A stretch of DNA of 64,000 nucleotides. Origin: Mesorhizobium sp. B4-1-3 (lineage in GTDB: Bacteria; Pseudomonadota; Alphaproteobacteria; Rhizobiales; Rhizobiaceae). Position 1 is the first letter of the stretch. Each line of letters starts with the position of its first letter. The position numbers and the translations under genes were made by a program. Below are positions 34,607 through 41,827 of the stretch, piece by piece. The notes below the pieces were generated by a model. The model saw nothing but the letters and a program-made list of their open reading frames with translations. It was not told where the DNA came from and did no database searches. The stretch covers positions 345,544-409,543 of the forward strand of contig NZ_VFTG01000004.1 of the NCBI RefSeq assembly GCF_006439355.1. The letters run 5' to 3'.

Positions 34607-34885
34607 ATGATGGACAACAAGCCCTTTGAAAAGCCGGTGGTGGTCGAGCTCGGCCATGTCGGTAAATATCGCCAAATCCGCAGTACCCGCGAGGCCGCCG
34701 AGTGCCTGATGACCGTTTGGCCGCTAAATCGCGGCGAGCGCCATCGTGATGCTCTCGACACTTGCCTCAAGGCGCTGGAAGGTTATCGTTCGACAGCGGA
34801 CGCGCGTCGCGCCCTCGTCGAGGCGGCCAGGGAATCGGAAGTGCTGGTTCCCGAAGACAGACTGCCCGACGGAAAGCTGCATTGA
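34607..34885 (+). CDS. DUF982 family protein
   Basis: 92-residue small protein starting at the ATG-ATG pair at 34607. DUF982 is a family expanded in Rhizobiales, typically with a strand F-x-x-PVVVELGxxGxxRxIxST and an A-x-x-x-L-x-x-W-P helix; here PVVVELGHVGKYRQIRSTRE is followed by AAECLMTVWPLNRGERHRDA. Function is unknown. It and the following DUF2188-like gene form a two-gene stretch of about 0.6 kb bounded on both sides by family A repeats. Confidence 0.85.
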   Translation: MMDNKPFEKPVVVELGHVGKYRQIRSTREAAECLMTVWPLNRGERHRDALDTCLKALEGYRSTADARRALVEAARESEVLVPEDRLPDGKLH

Positions 34886-34909
34886 GCAGGTTCTTAACCG
34901 GAGGATTCC

Positions 34910-35149
34910 ATGGCGAAGCTGACTTACAAGATCGTCGAGCATGATGGCGGCTGGGCCTATAAGGTCGGCTCGACATTCTCTGAGACTTTCCGCACGCACC
35001 AGGAAGCGCTGCGCGCCGCCGAAATCGCCTCGGCAGAGCAACAGGTCGCCGGCACCACGGACGGCATCCAGTATGAGGATGCCGAAGGAAAGTGGCACGA
35101 CGAGCTGGCCGACGGCCGCGACCGCCCGCAGACCGAAGTATCTGACTGA
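34910..35149 (+). CDS. DUF2188-like small protein
   Basis: 79-residue protein with an ATG at 34910 and GGAGG seven bases upstream. It starts MAKLTYKIVEHDGGWAYKVG and continues with SETFRTHQEALRAAEIASAE, the strand-strand-helix layout of DUF2188 (V-x-x-x-x-G-W-x-V-x, then A-x-x-x-A). The C-terminus is acidic. Proteins of this family are small and uncharacterised. The gene follows DUF982 by 24 bases, so cotranscription is likely, and its stop lies at the edge of a family A repeat. Confidence 0.75.
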   Translation: MAKLTYKIVEHDGGWAYKVGSTFSETFRTHQEALRAAEIASAEQQVAGTTDGIQYEDAEGKWHDELADGRDRPQTEVSD

Positions 35150-35254
35150 AGCAACCCCGGGAAAAGTAGGGGCGGTCAGCGTCCGTCCGGAATTGCGTAA
35201 AAAAGAAGGGGATAGAGGGGTTCGCCGTTTCCGTGAAACGGCGAAATGCCCTAG
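35149..35254. repeat. Diverged full-length family A repeat
   Basis: GCAACCCCGGGAAAAGTAGG resembles the left half, GTCCGGAATTGCGTAA the right arm, and TAGAGGGGTTCGCCG through CGGCGAAATGCCCTA the second hairpin. The left arm has mutated (CAACCCC for CAATTCC) while the right arm is intact, so the first stem is weakened. Confidence 0.65.
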
Positions 35255-35321
35255 GCACTGGGATCGCTCCGCGACCGGCGAAGTCCAAGGCTTCATACCG
35301 GCCGCCGGCGACTAGGCGATC

Positions 35322-35594
35322 CTATTTGCCGCAGTAATGGTCGTTGATGTTCTGCTGTGAGTTGGCATCCGGACCGGGCGTTGTGTCCGCGCACGGCCCG
35401 ATGGCGCCGGTATTGCCGTAGGTGGTCAGCCCGGAACCGCCGTTGATGCTGCCTGTGGTATAGGGGTCCACCTGCTCGCTCACATCGGGACGATGGTCGC
35501 GATGCCACCACCACCAGTCGTCTGATGACTGCGCCATGGCCGCGCCACCCATGGCCAGCACCAGCGCCGAAGCTGCGATAAGTCTTGTAAGCAT
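35322..35594 (-). CDS. Small secreted hypothetical protein
   Basis: 90-residue protein with a signal peptide (MLTRLIAASALVLAMGGAAMAQ) and a start preceded by GGAGAAA. The mature part of about 68 residues contains a WWWWH cluster, then PDVSEQVDPYTTGSINGGSG, and a C-terminus with two cysteines (GPCADTTPG, NDHYCGK) that could form one disulfide. The PYTTGSI stretch is common in small Rhizobiales exported proteins. Function is unknown. It stands alone between a repeat and the frameshifted hydrolase. Confidence 0.75.
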   Translation of the reverse strand: MLTRLIAASALVLAMGGAAMAQSSDDWWWWHRDHRPDVSEQVDPYTTGSINGGSGLTTYGNTGAIGPCADTTPGPDANSQQNINDHYCGK

Positions 35595-35772
35595 CGGATT
35601 TCTCCATTCTCTTGATCGCGAAATACGTGGGGCCAAGGCCCCACAGCGATACGGACGAAACCCTGCGGCGGGGGCTAAAGTTCCATCGGAAATTCCGGGT
35701 GGGACGGAATGTCCGACACTTATGTGACGTCTCGTGAATGCCCCCAGGGGACGCGCGGGGCGCCAGCCGAAA

Positions 35773-36748
35773 TCATTTCGCGTCGGCGAAGGCTCGCGCG
35801 GCGACACGTTGTATAAAGGCCGCGACCCGTTCGGATTCTACAAATTGCGGCATATGGCCGAGACCTTCGACCCGTTCGAAGTCGAGGCCCGCGATCTTGT
35901 CCAGCATCGGCTCGCCATGAACGGCTTCGCCGATCACCTGATCGCCGGTACCGAACAGTATGCCTGCCGGCAACGCTATGTCCCGGTAACGCCGTTCGAT
36001 TTCGCCAAGGTCCTGCTCCACCGCCACGACATCGGTGGAGGTGGCGAAATAGTGTGATGGACGCAAGCCGAGCCATCCGCCGCCGTCGACCATGTAGTCC
36101 GCGGGAACCGCTTGCGGCGCGAAAATGAACCTCAGCGTCGGCTGCGCGTAACGAAGGCTGAGCGGCATCGCCACCGTATAGGCCAGGATGCGGCGCAGCA
36201 GCGGCGATGGAACATAGAGCAGGTCGAACCGCTGACGTATCCTCGCTTCGAGATGCGTCAAGCGGCGAGAGCAGTGCAATGCCGGAAATCGCTGTCGGAT
36301 GCCCGGTTGCCAGGGCAAGCGCGATGGCCCCACCCAGCGAATGGCCGACGATGAGGGGCCGCTCCAGGCGCAATTCCTCGATGAAGCGCCGCACGATGTC
36401 GGCCTGTTCGGGCAATCGGCCGGTCGCGCCCCTTGCCCGAACCGAATAGCCGGAGCCCGGCCGGTCGAGCGCGATCTGCCTGTAACCAGGACCGAAGCGC
36501 CCGAACAGCGTGTGACGGAAATGGTGGAGCTGGGCGCCCAGCCCATGCACGAAGACAATCGGCCTGCCCTCACCCTCTTCCACATAGTGGATGCGATTGC
36601 CGTCGATCTCGATGAATTTCCCACAGGGCGGCACCAGTCCCTCGGCCCTAGCCGCGATCCGCCAGGTCGCAAGCATCGAGGCGAGCACGGCAAGGACGAC
36701 GGCGGCAAGCAGGCCGGCAAGCAGCCACGAGACGATCGATATCGACAT
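35773..36748 (-). pseudogene. Alpha/beta hydrolase interrupted by a frameshift
   Basis: The gene starts at ATG 36748 (MSISIVSWLLAG, with GGGGTGAAAAC upstream) and encodes a membrane-anchored hydrolase: N-terminal span VSWLLAGLLAAVVLAVLASM, then VFVHGLGAQLHHFRHTLFG, DRPGSGYS and nucleophile elbow VGHSLGGAIALAL. The frame is lost near 36260, where one extra T in CTTGACG (minus strand) shifts ...LLSPL out of phase. Removing it restores LLSPLTHLEARIRQRFDLLY and the rest of the enzyme, including FGTGDQVIG (Asp) and EGLGHMPQF (His), to the TGA at 35773. Without correction the product would stop at about 35720 with an unrelated tail. It is either a recent inactivation or a sequencing error. Confidence 0.85.
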
Positions 36749-36891
36749 GTTTTCACCCCGGCCCCCGACCGACTGCACCATATCCGCAACGACCGCCGCC
36801 ACAAGCGCGCATCCGACACAGATCGGGGTTTCGCATTGCGGCCGGCCGCCGGCCGCGTTATCTCAGGCGACCTTTTGTGCCGGAGCCCGCC

Positions 36892-37632
36892 ATGCCTGAA
36901 ATCGTCACCGCCGCCATGCTCGTCATCGGCGACGAGATCCTCTCCGGCCGCACCAAGGACAAGAACATCGGCCACCTCGCCGACATCATGACGGCGATCG
37001 GCATCGACCTGAAGGAAGTGCGCATCGTCCCCGACGAGGAGGACGAGATCGTCGCGGCGGTGAATGCCGTGCGCGCGCGCTATACCTACGTCTTCACCAC
37101 CGGTGGCATCGGCCCCACGCATGACGACATCACCGCCGACTCGATCGCCAAGGCCTTCGGCGTCCCCTGCGAATACGACGCCAAGGCCTACGCCCTGCTC
37201 GAAGCGAGCTATGCCGGGCGCGGTATCGAATTCACCGAAGCGCGCAAGCGCATGGCGCGCATGCCGCGCGGCGCCGACCATATCGACAATCCCGTCTCCG
37301 TTGCGCCGGGCTTCCGCATCGGCAATGTCCATGTCATGGCCGGCGTGCCGTCGATCTTCCAGGCCATGCTCGACAATGTCGTGCCGACGCTCAAGGCCGG
37401 CACGAAGATGCTGTCGGCCACAGTGCACTGCCCCTTCGGCGAAGGCTTGATCGGCGGGCCGCTGGCCGAGATCCAGAAGGCGCATCCCGACACGATCATC
37501 GGCTCCTATCCCAAATATGGCGACGGCAAGTTCTGGACCGAACTCGTCATGCGAGCCCGCAGCCAGGAAGCGCTCGAGGCCGCGCGCAAGGATGTCGAGG
37601 CGATGGTGGCGGGCTTCGCCAAGGCGGGCTGA
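36892..37632 (+). CDS. CinA-like molybdopterin-binding domain protein
   Basis: 246-residue protein with the MoaB/MogA-like fold found at the N-terminus of competence protein CinA. ATG 36892 has CGGAG six bases upstream. Motifs: AAMLVIGDEILSGRTKDKN, VFTTGGIGPTHDDITADSIA (phosphate-binding loop), and VHVMAGVPSIFQAML. The C-terminal deamidase domain of full CinA is absent; instead a short alpha/beta extension follows. Stand-alone forms like this are common in Alphaproteobacteria and are annotated as competence/damage-inducible or FAD-synthesis-related proteins. The exact reaction is uncertain. Confidence 0.85.
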   Translation: MPEIVTAAMLVIGDEILSGRTKDKNIGHLADIMTAIGIDLKEVRIVPDEEDEIVAAVNAVRARYTYVFTTGGIGPTHDDITADSIAKAFGVPCEYDAKAYALLEASYAGRGIEFTEARKRMARMPRGADHIDNPVSVAPGFRIGNVHVMAGVPSIFQAMLDNVVPTLKAGTKMLSATVHCPFGEGLIGGPLAEIQKAHPDTIIGSYPKYGDGKFWTELVMRARSQEALEAARKDVEAMVAGFAKAG

Positions 37633-37715
37633 CCGGCGCTCGGCTGGAACCAGTCAACGCGGTAAGGCGTTGCCTTGCCGCGTGCACGCGTAGCGCAACA
37701 ATTGAGGGACCGGTC

Positions 37716-38549
37716 ATGCGCTTCAAGACGATCGTCGCCATCTTGCAGAACGAACAGGACGCCGAGCGTGTGCTCGATTGCGCCCTTCCGCTTGCCGAGA
37801 GGTTCGAGAGCCATCTCGTCGGCATCCATGCCGAGGCGCTTCCCGTACCCTACACATCGGCCACCGGCTTTCCGGATACCGAATTCCTCCAGGTCTCGGC
37901 CGAGATGAACAAGGAACGCGCCGACAAGTTGCAGGCCTATTTCCTGAAGCGGATCGAGGAATCCGGCCTTTCCTTCGAGTGGCGGAGCCTGGAAAGCTTC
38001 TCCGGCGACAGCGCGCTGACCGGCATATCGAGCGTGCGCGCCGCCGATCTGATCATCGCAGCGCAGCGCGATACCGGCGGCGACCCGAGCGCCGACGTCG
38101 ACACGCTGGTCTACGATGCCGGCCGACCGGTGCTGGTCGTGCCTCATGCCGGGCCACTGGTCACCACCTTCAGGCGCGTGCTGCTTGCCTGGAACGGCAG
38201 CAAGGAAGCGGCTCGCGCCGCTTTCGATGCCCTGCCCTTCATCGTCGAGGCCGACAAGACCGACATTCTCGTCATCGACCCGCCGGAGACACTGGATGAA
38301 TCCCCGGAAGCCGCCGGCGCCGAGATCGCGGCGGCGCTGTCGCGTCACGGCGCCAATGTCAGCGTCTGCGTGCAGAAATCGGACGGCTCCTCGGTCGACG
38401 ATATTATCCAGTCGCGGATAACCGAGTCCGGTGCCGATCTTCTGGTGCTCGGCGCCTACAGCCACTCCTGGCTGCGCCAGCTTCTGTTCGGCGGCGTCAC
38501 CCGCACGGTGCTGCGCACGGCAAATGTGGCGGCTTTCCTGTCGCGGTGA
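37716..38549 (+). CDS. Universal stress protein, tandem UspA domains
   Basis: 277-residue protein containing two UspA domains, the first from MRFKTIVAILQNEQDAERVL and the second from FRRVLLAWNGSKEAARAAFD at about residue 155. The second domain ends with LLVLGAYSHSWLRQLLFGGV and TRTVLRTANVAAFLSR, corresponding to the G-x2-G-x9-G(S/T) ATP-binding motif in altered form (GAYSHSWLRQLLFGGVT). Such tandem proteins bind nucleotides and help survival under stress, mechanism unclear. It has a clear ribosome site (GAGGGACC). A family B repeat lies downstream. Confidence 0.9.
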   Translation: MRFKTIVAILQNEQDAERVLDCALPLAERFESHLVGIHAEALPVPYTSATGFPDTEFLQVSAEMNKERADKLQAYFLKRIEESGLSFEWRSLESFSGDSALTGISSVRAADLIIAAQRDTGGDPSADVDTLVYDAGRPVLVVPHAGPLVTTFRRVLLAWNGSKEAARAAFDALPFIVEADKTDILVIDPPETLDESPEAAGAEIAAALSRHGANVSVCVQKSDGSSVDDIIQSRITESGADLLVLGAYSHSWLRQLLFGGVTRTVLRTANVAAFLSR

Positions 38550-38601
38550 CCGTCGGTCTTGAAGTCGTAAGCGGTTTTCGAGGTCACGACCTGCGTCAAG
38601 C

Positions 38602-38706
38602 TGGAGCATGATCCCTAAAGCGGGAATCGGTTTTCGGAAAAAGATCATGCTCCAACAAAAAGATAGATCGCCACGGCGATTCAACGAAAACGCCGTCACG
38701 ATCTAA
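38602..38706. repeat. Full-length family B repeat
   Basis: GGAGCATGATC (38603-38613) pairs with GATCATGCTCC (38643-38653) around GCGGGAATCGGTTTTCGGAA. After an AACAAAAAGAT linker comes a second hairpin with AGATCG (38665 on) and CGATCT (to 38704) plus inner ACGGCG/CGCCGT. It shares the layout of the copy at 1989-2108. Confidence 0.85.
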
Positions 38707-38860
38707 AGTGCGTCGCTTCCGTCCGTCCCAGCGCGACCCGCTTTAGAGTCCACAGTCCTCGCCGGCCCTCCCCTTGCCAAGCCCGGCGCTTTCCGGCTAA
38801 TTCCGCCTGCATTCCAGTGTTTCTGCGCGCCGACGGCGCGCCTTGCGGAGTGCGCGAACC

Positions 38861-39361
38861 ATGTCCCTTCCCGAAAAAGCTTTTCCCGTCTCGTGGGACC
38901 AGTTCCACCGCGACGCCCGTGCGCTTTCCTGGCGCCTTTCCGGCGCCAGCAAGGGACAATGGAAGGCGATCGTCTGCATCACGCGCGGCGGACTGGTGCC
39001 GGCGGCCATCATTGCGCGCGAGCTCGGCATCCGCGTCATCGAGACGGTGTGCGTCGCCTCTTATCATGACTACACCAGCCAGGGTCAGCTGCAGGTCCTG
39101 AAGGAGATTTCGCCTCCGCTGCTTGCCGATGACGGCGCCGGCGTGCTCATCATCGACGACCTGACCGATACCGGCAAGACCGCCGGCATTGTGCGCGCCA
39201 TGATGCCGAAGGCGCATTTCGCGACCGTCTATGCCAAGCCGAAGGGCCGCCCGCTGGTCGATACATTCGTCACCGAGGTCAGCCAGGACACCTGGATATA
39301 CTTTCCCTGGGACATGGGCTTCACTTACCAGAAGCCGATCGCGGACGATCACGCTGGCTGA
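38861..39361 (+). CDS. gpt: Xanthine phosphoribosyltransferase
   Basis: 166-residue purine salvage enzyme that transfers ribose-phosphate from PRPP to xanthine or guanine. The ATG at 38861 ([16 protein letters not shown]) has CGGAG upstream and matches the E. coli Gpt-type N-terminus. The PRPP-binding motif is [17 protein letters not shown], the flexible-loop region is [16 protein letters not shown], and the base-binding region has [13 protein letters not shown]. Length and motif order fit Gpt rather than HPRT or Xpt of Gram-positives. It has its own promoter region after the repeat. Confidence 0.92.
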   Translation: MSLPEKAFPVSWDQFHRDARALSWRLSGASKGQWKAIVCITRGGLVPAAIIARELGIRVIETVCVASYHDYTSQGQLQVLKEISPPLLADDGAGVLIIDDLTDTGKTAGIVRAMMPKAHFATVYAKPKGRPLVDTFVTEVSQDTWIYFPWDMGFTYQKPIADDHAG

Positions 39362-39520
39362 ACGGCCACCGCATCTTCCAGAGAACTCACTCAAACCCGC
39401 ATCGTGTAGCCGCGCTCACAGGCCCGACTACTTTGCGAGATTCACTTTTTCTGGTGAGGTTTTCAGACGGAGTGAAGTTTTTTACTTTTAAAGCTCACAA
39501 TTCGCCGTAAGATTCACAAG

Positions 39521-40048
39521 GTGGCAAACGATTCTGGAGGCTTGGGGCAGCTTCTTACCATGTTAACGAGGTCGACGACGCACAACCAGATGGCCGAAAG
39601 AGTCCGGCGACTCTTCGGCGTCGCGCCTTGTCGCCTGCAGGTCGCCGCATTGCCCTGGCGCGAGAATGAGAACGGCGTCGAGGTGATGCTGATCACCAGT
39701 CGCGACACCGGGCGTTGGGTGCTGCCCAAGGGTTGGCCGGAGGCAAGGGAGCCGCTTTGCGAGGCCGCCGCCCGCGAAGCGGGCGAGGAGGCCGGGCTGC
39801 GCGGCACCATCTCGCATTTCGAAGCCGGCCGCTATTTCTATGCCAAGGTCCTCGCTTCAGGCGAGGAAGTGCCTTGCGAGGTGCTGGTCTTTCCGCTGCA
39901 TGTCGACCGTGTCGCGGATCGCTGGAAAGAGAAGCGCGCGCGCACGCGCAAATGGGTCGGCCCGAACGAAGCCGTCCGCATGGTCAACGAACCCGACCTT
40001 TGCCAGATCATTGCCGGCTTCTGCGCCGCGCCGCACAAGTTCGCCTGA
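39521..40048 (+). CDS. Nudix hydrolase, diphosphoinositol-phosphatase-like
   Basis: 175-residue Nudix protein. The Nudix box is GWPEAREPLCEAAAREAGEE followed by AGL, fully conserved (G-x5-E-x7-REUxEExG). The preceding strand VLPKGWPE and the short C-terminal domain match the class that includes bacterial homologues of diphosphoinositol polyphosphate or ApnA hydrolases. The GTG at 39521 is used as the start; ATG 39560 or 39590 are alternatives because no strong ribosome site is seen at the GTG. It removes pyrophosphate from a nucleotide or polyphosphate metabolite. A chimeric repeat follows its stop. Confidence 0.85.
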   Translation: MANDSGGLGQLLTMLTRSTTHNQMAERVRRLFGVAPCRLQVAALPWRENENGVEVMLITSRDTGRWVLPKGWPEAREPLCEAAAREAGEEAGLRGTISHFEAGRYFYAKVLASGEEVPCEVLVFPLHVDRVADRWKEKRARTRKWVGPNEAVRMVNEPDLCQIIAGFCAAPHKFA

Positions 40049-40054
40049 GTCAAA

Positions 40055-40188
40055 GGCAATTCCAGGAAAAGCGTGAAGCGGCTAGTTCCCCGACACAGGG
40101 ATTGCAGCGGTTCTGGGGCAGCGACATGCATCAAAAACAAAGACTTAAAGCGCGTCGCCTGAATCCGATTCAGCGCGACGCGCTTTAA
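40055..40188. repeat. Chimeric repeat: family A left half, family C right half
   Basis: GGCAATTCCAGGAAAAGCGT (40055 on) is the left half of family A; after about 45 unrelated bases, GCGACATGCATC with AAAAACAAAGACTTAAAGCG (from 40121 on) is the right half of family C. The second hairpin is exceptional: TTAAAGCGCGTCGC pairs perfectly with GCGACGCGCTTTAA, with CTGAAT/ATTCAG extending the stem inside. Confidence 0.75.
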
Positions 40189-40234
40189 TTTCGTCGCGGC
40201 CTCCCATCCGGAATGGCGTCATATCGCAAGATCG

Positions 40235-41401
40235 TCAGACGCGGCCGAAATCATCGGAACTGAGCCGGGTCCAACGATCGCCCATCAACCCGCCGACGAA
40301 GATGTCGCCGGAGCGGACCGCTTCCGCGACCTCGGCGACGCGTGAACGCACCATCGTACCCCCCGCATAGTGGAAGTATACATTCTTGTAGCCGAAGAGT
40401 TGCGGCATGAACCTGCTCTGGGTCTGGCCGGTAATGCCCACGCAGCCCAAATCCCTCGCCGCCGCGATCAGAGCATCCAGCGTTGCCCCCCAATGGGTTC
40501 CGGACGCCTGGATTTGCAACAGGTTTGCGATGGCGCCGGCCTGGCCGTAGAAGGCATAGCACCCCAGTGTCTTGCCGGCTTCGTCGTAAATCCCACCGAA
40601 ATGAAGCGGCCCGTCGGCCTGCTTCTCGGCCGCCAGCGCGAGCAGCCGCGTCAACTCGCCGTCCCTCCAGCTCGGACGCAGGGAATAATCGGCCATCAGG
40701 ACGGGTAACCGCTCCGCAAACCGCGCCGCATCGATCGGCTCCCGGCGGATCCGTTGGCTTGACGAGTGCTGGGCTGGCGGCTCGAACCTTCTTCGTGCAA
40801 GCGCGTCAAATGCTCCCGCGAAGGGATCGAGCGCAAGACCAGGCAGCCCCGGCCATTTGCGGCGCAGCATGGCGGCGGCCATGGCGCCCGGCCGGAAAAC
40901 ACAGGTCCATTCCAGACAATGCACCGGCAGGAGCTGATACTTCATCGGACGCGCGAAGGCCAAGGATGTCCGGTTGGCGGAATCGGTCAGATACAGGTCG
41001 AATTCGCCTTGATGCAGGGCACGCAGCAATTGCGGCCCGGCCCAGCCGTGATCGATGCTGGAGTCGGTCATGAATGGACCGATGATTGCGGCGTTCAATG
41101 CTCTTCCGTTGAGCTCATAGCGGGCTTTCAGAACGCCCATGAAGCCGCCCAATCGGCCCTGCGGGTCAATCTGGACAAGAGCCTTGCTCTCATCCCCGTC
41201 AAGGTAAAGCCCCCTCATATAGTCCGCTGTCAGCGCGATCGCGCGATCGCGCTGACGACGAGGATGGCGAAACTTCATCAGGAAGAGCGCGGCGACGCGC
41301 TCGAGGTCCTCGGCGGCTAAAGGCCGAACCGAGCCATGGGATTCTGGCGCCGACGACCCAGCCACCTTGCCCGGGCCCACTTTTGCGGAAACAGGATCCA
41401 T
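40235..41401 (-). CDS. GNAT-like acetyltransferase, hypothetical
   Basis: 388-residue soluble protein without signal or membrane span. The N-terminal half resembles a GNAT domain (SVRPLAAEDLERVAALFLMK, GGFMGVLKARYELNGRALNA, then GPFMTDSSIDHGWAGPQLLR) and the C-terminal half a second one (GGIYDEAGKTLGCYAFYGQA, HWGATLDALIAAARDLGCVG), so it may be a two-domain GNAT of the type used in polysaccharide or amino-acyl modification. A catalytic role cannot be assigned. The sequence upstream is unusually AT-rich and may hold its promoter. It is monocistronic. Confidence 0.7.
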   Translation of the reverse strand: MDPVSAKVGPGKVAGSSAPESHGSVRPLAAEDLERVAALFLMKFRHPRRQRDRAIALTADYMRGLYLDGDESKALVQIDPQGRLGGFMGVLKARYELNGRALNAAIIGPFMTDSSIDHGWAGPQLLRALHQGEFDLYLTDSANRTSLAFARPMKYQLLPVHCLEWTCVFRPGAMAAAMLRRKWPGLPGLALDPFAGAFDALARRRFEPPAQHSSSQRIRREPIDAARFAERLPVLMADYSLRPSWRDGELTRLLALAAEKQADGPLHFGGIYDEAGKTLGCYAFYGQAGAIANLLQIQASGTHWGATLDALIAAARDLGCVGITGQTQSRFMPQLFGYKNVYFHYAGGTMVRSRVAEVAEAVRSGDIFVGGLMGDRWTRLSSDDFGRV

Positions 41402-41788
41402 CGTGAAGCCTATACGAAAGCGCTAAAGGCGGCCGCTCTTCCCAAGAAAATTTCCCTCCCGTCGGCTTCCTGTAAAAAAAGTCTTGAAGAGACCTTATTC
41501 TGCCACGCTCGATTTTCTTTTCTGTAAATACATCAGGGCATTTGCGCCGGGCTATAAACATACATAAAATCTAAAATAGAAATTCATAAATATTAGATAG
41601 ATATAAAGTAATTTGAACGACCTGTTGAACCGTTCTAACCGCATCCCGGGAGAGCGGTTGCAAATGCAGGCTTTGCAGGCGGATTGCCTGGACGATCCCA
41701 TGCCGGTTGGCAACGGGGTCGGACATAACGTCCCGCGTCCATGAAACGGTGAAGCGCCCTAGCGAGCTCAATCACAAGCCGCGTTGCG
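41402..41788. other. AT-rich intergenic region with repeat remnant
   Basis: No convincing gene. From about 41450 to 41640 the sequence is far more AT-rich than its surroundings (for example around 41565-41615, with runs such as AAATATTAGATAGATATAAA). At 41741-41761 ATGAAACGGTGAAGCGCCCT is the right end of a family A second hairpin without the rest. The AT-rich part could hold the promoter of the GNAT-like gene or be foreign DNA. Confidence 0.5.
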
Positions 41789-41824
41789 GATGACTGCGCC
41801 CGGCCGAGGCCGGGCGCGGTCATC
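41789..41824 (-). terminator. Terminator of the ABC exporter gene
   Basis: GATGACTGCGCCCGGCC (41789-41805) pairs with GGCCGGGCGCGGTCATC (41808-41824), one wobble pair, starting four bases after the exporter stop codon. The very stable stem lacks a long T-run on the minus strand but is well placed to end transcription and protect the message. Confidence 0.7.
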
Positions 41825-41827
41825 TCC

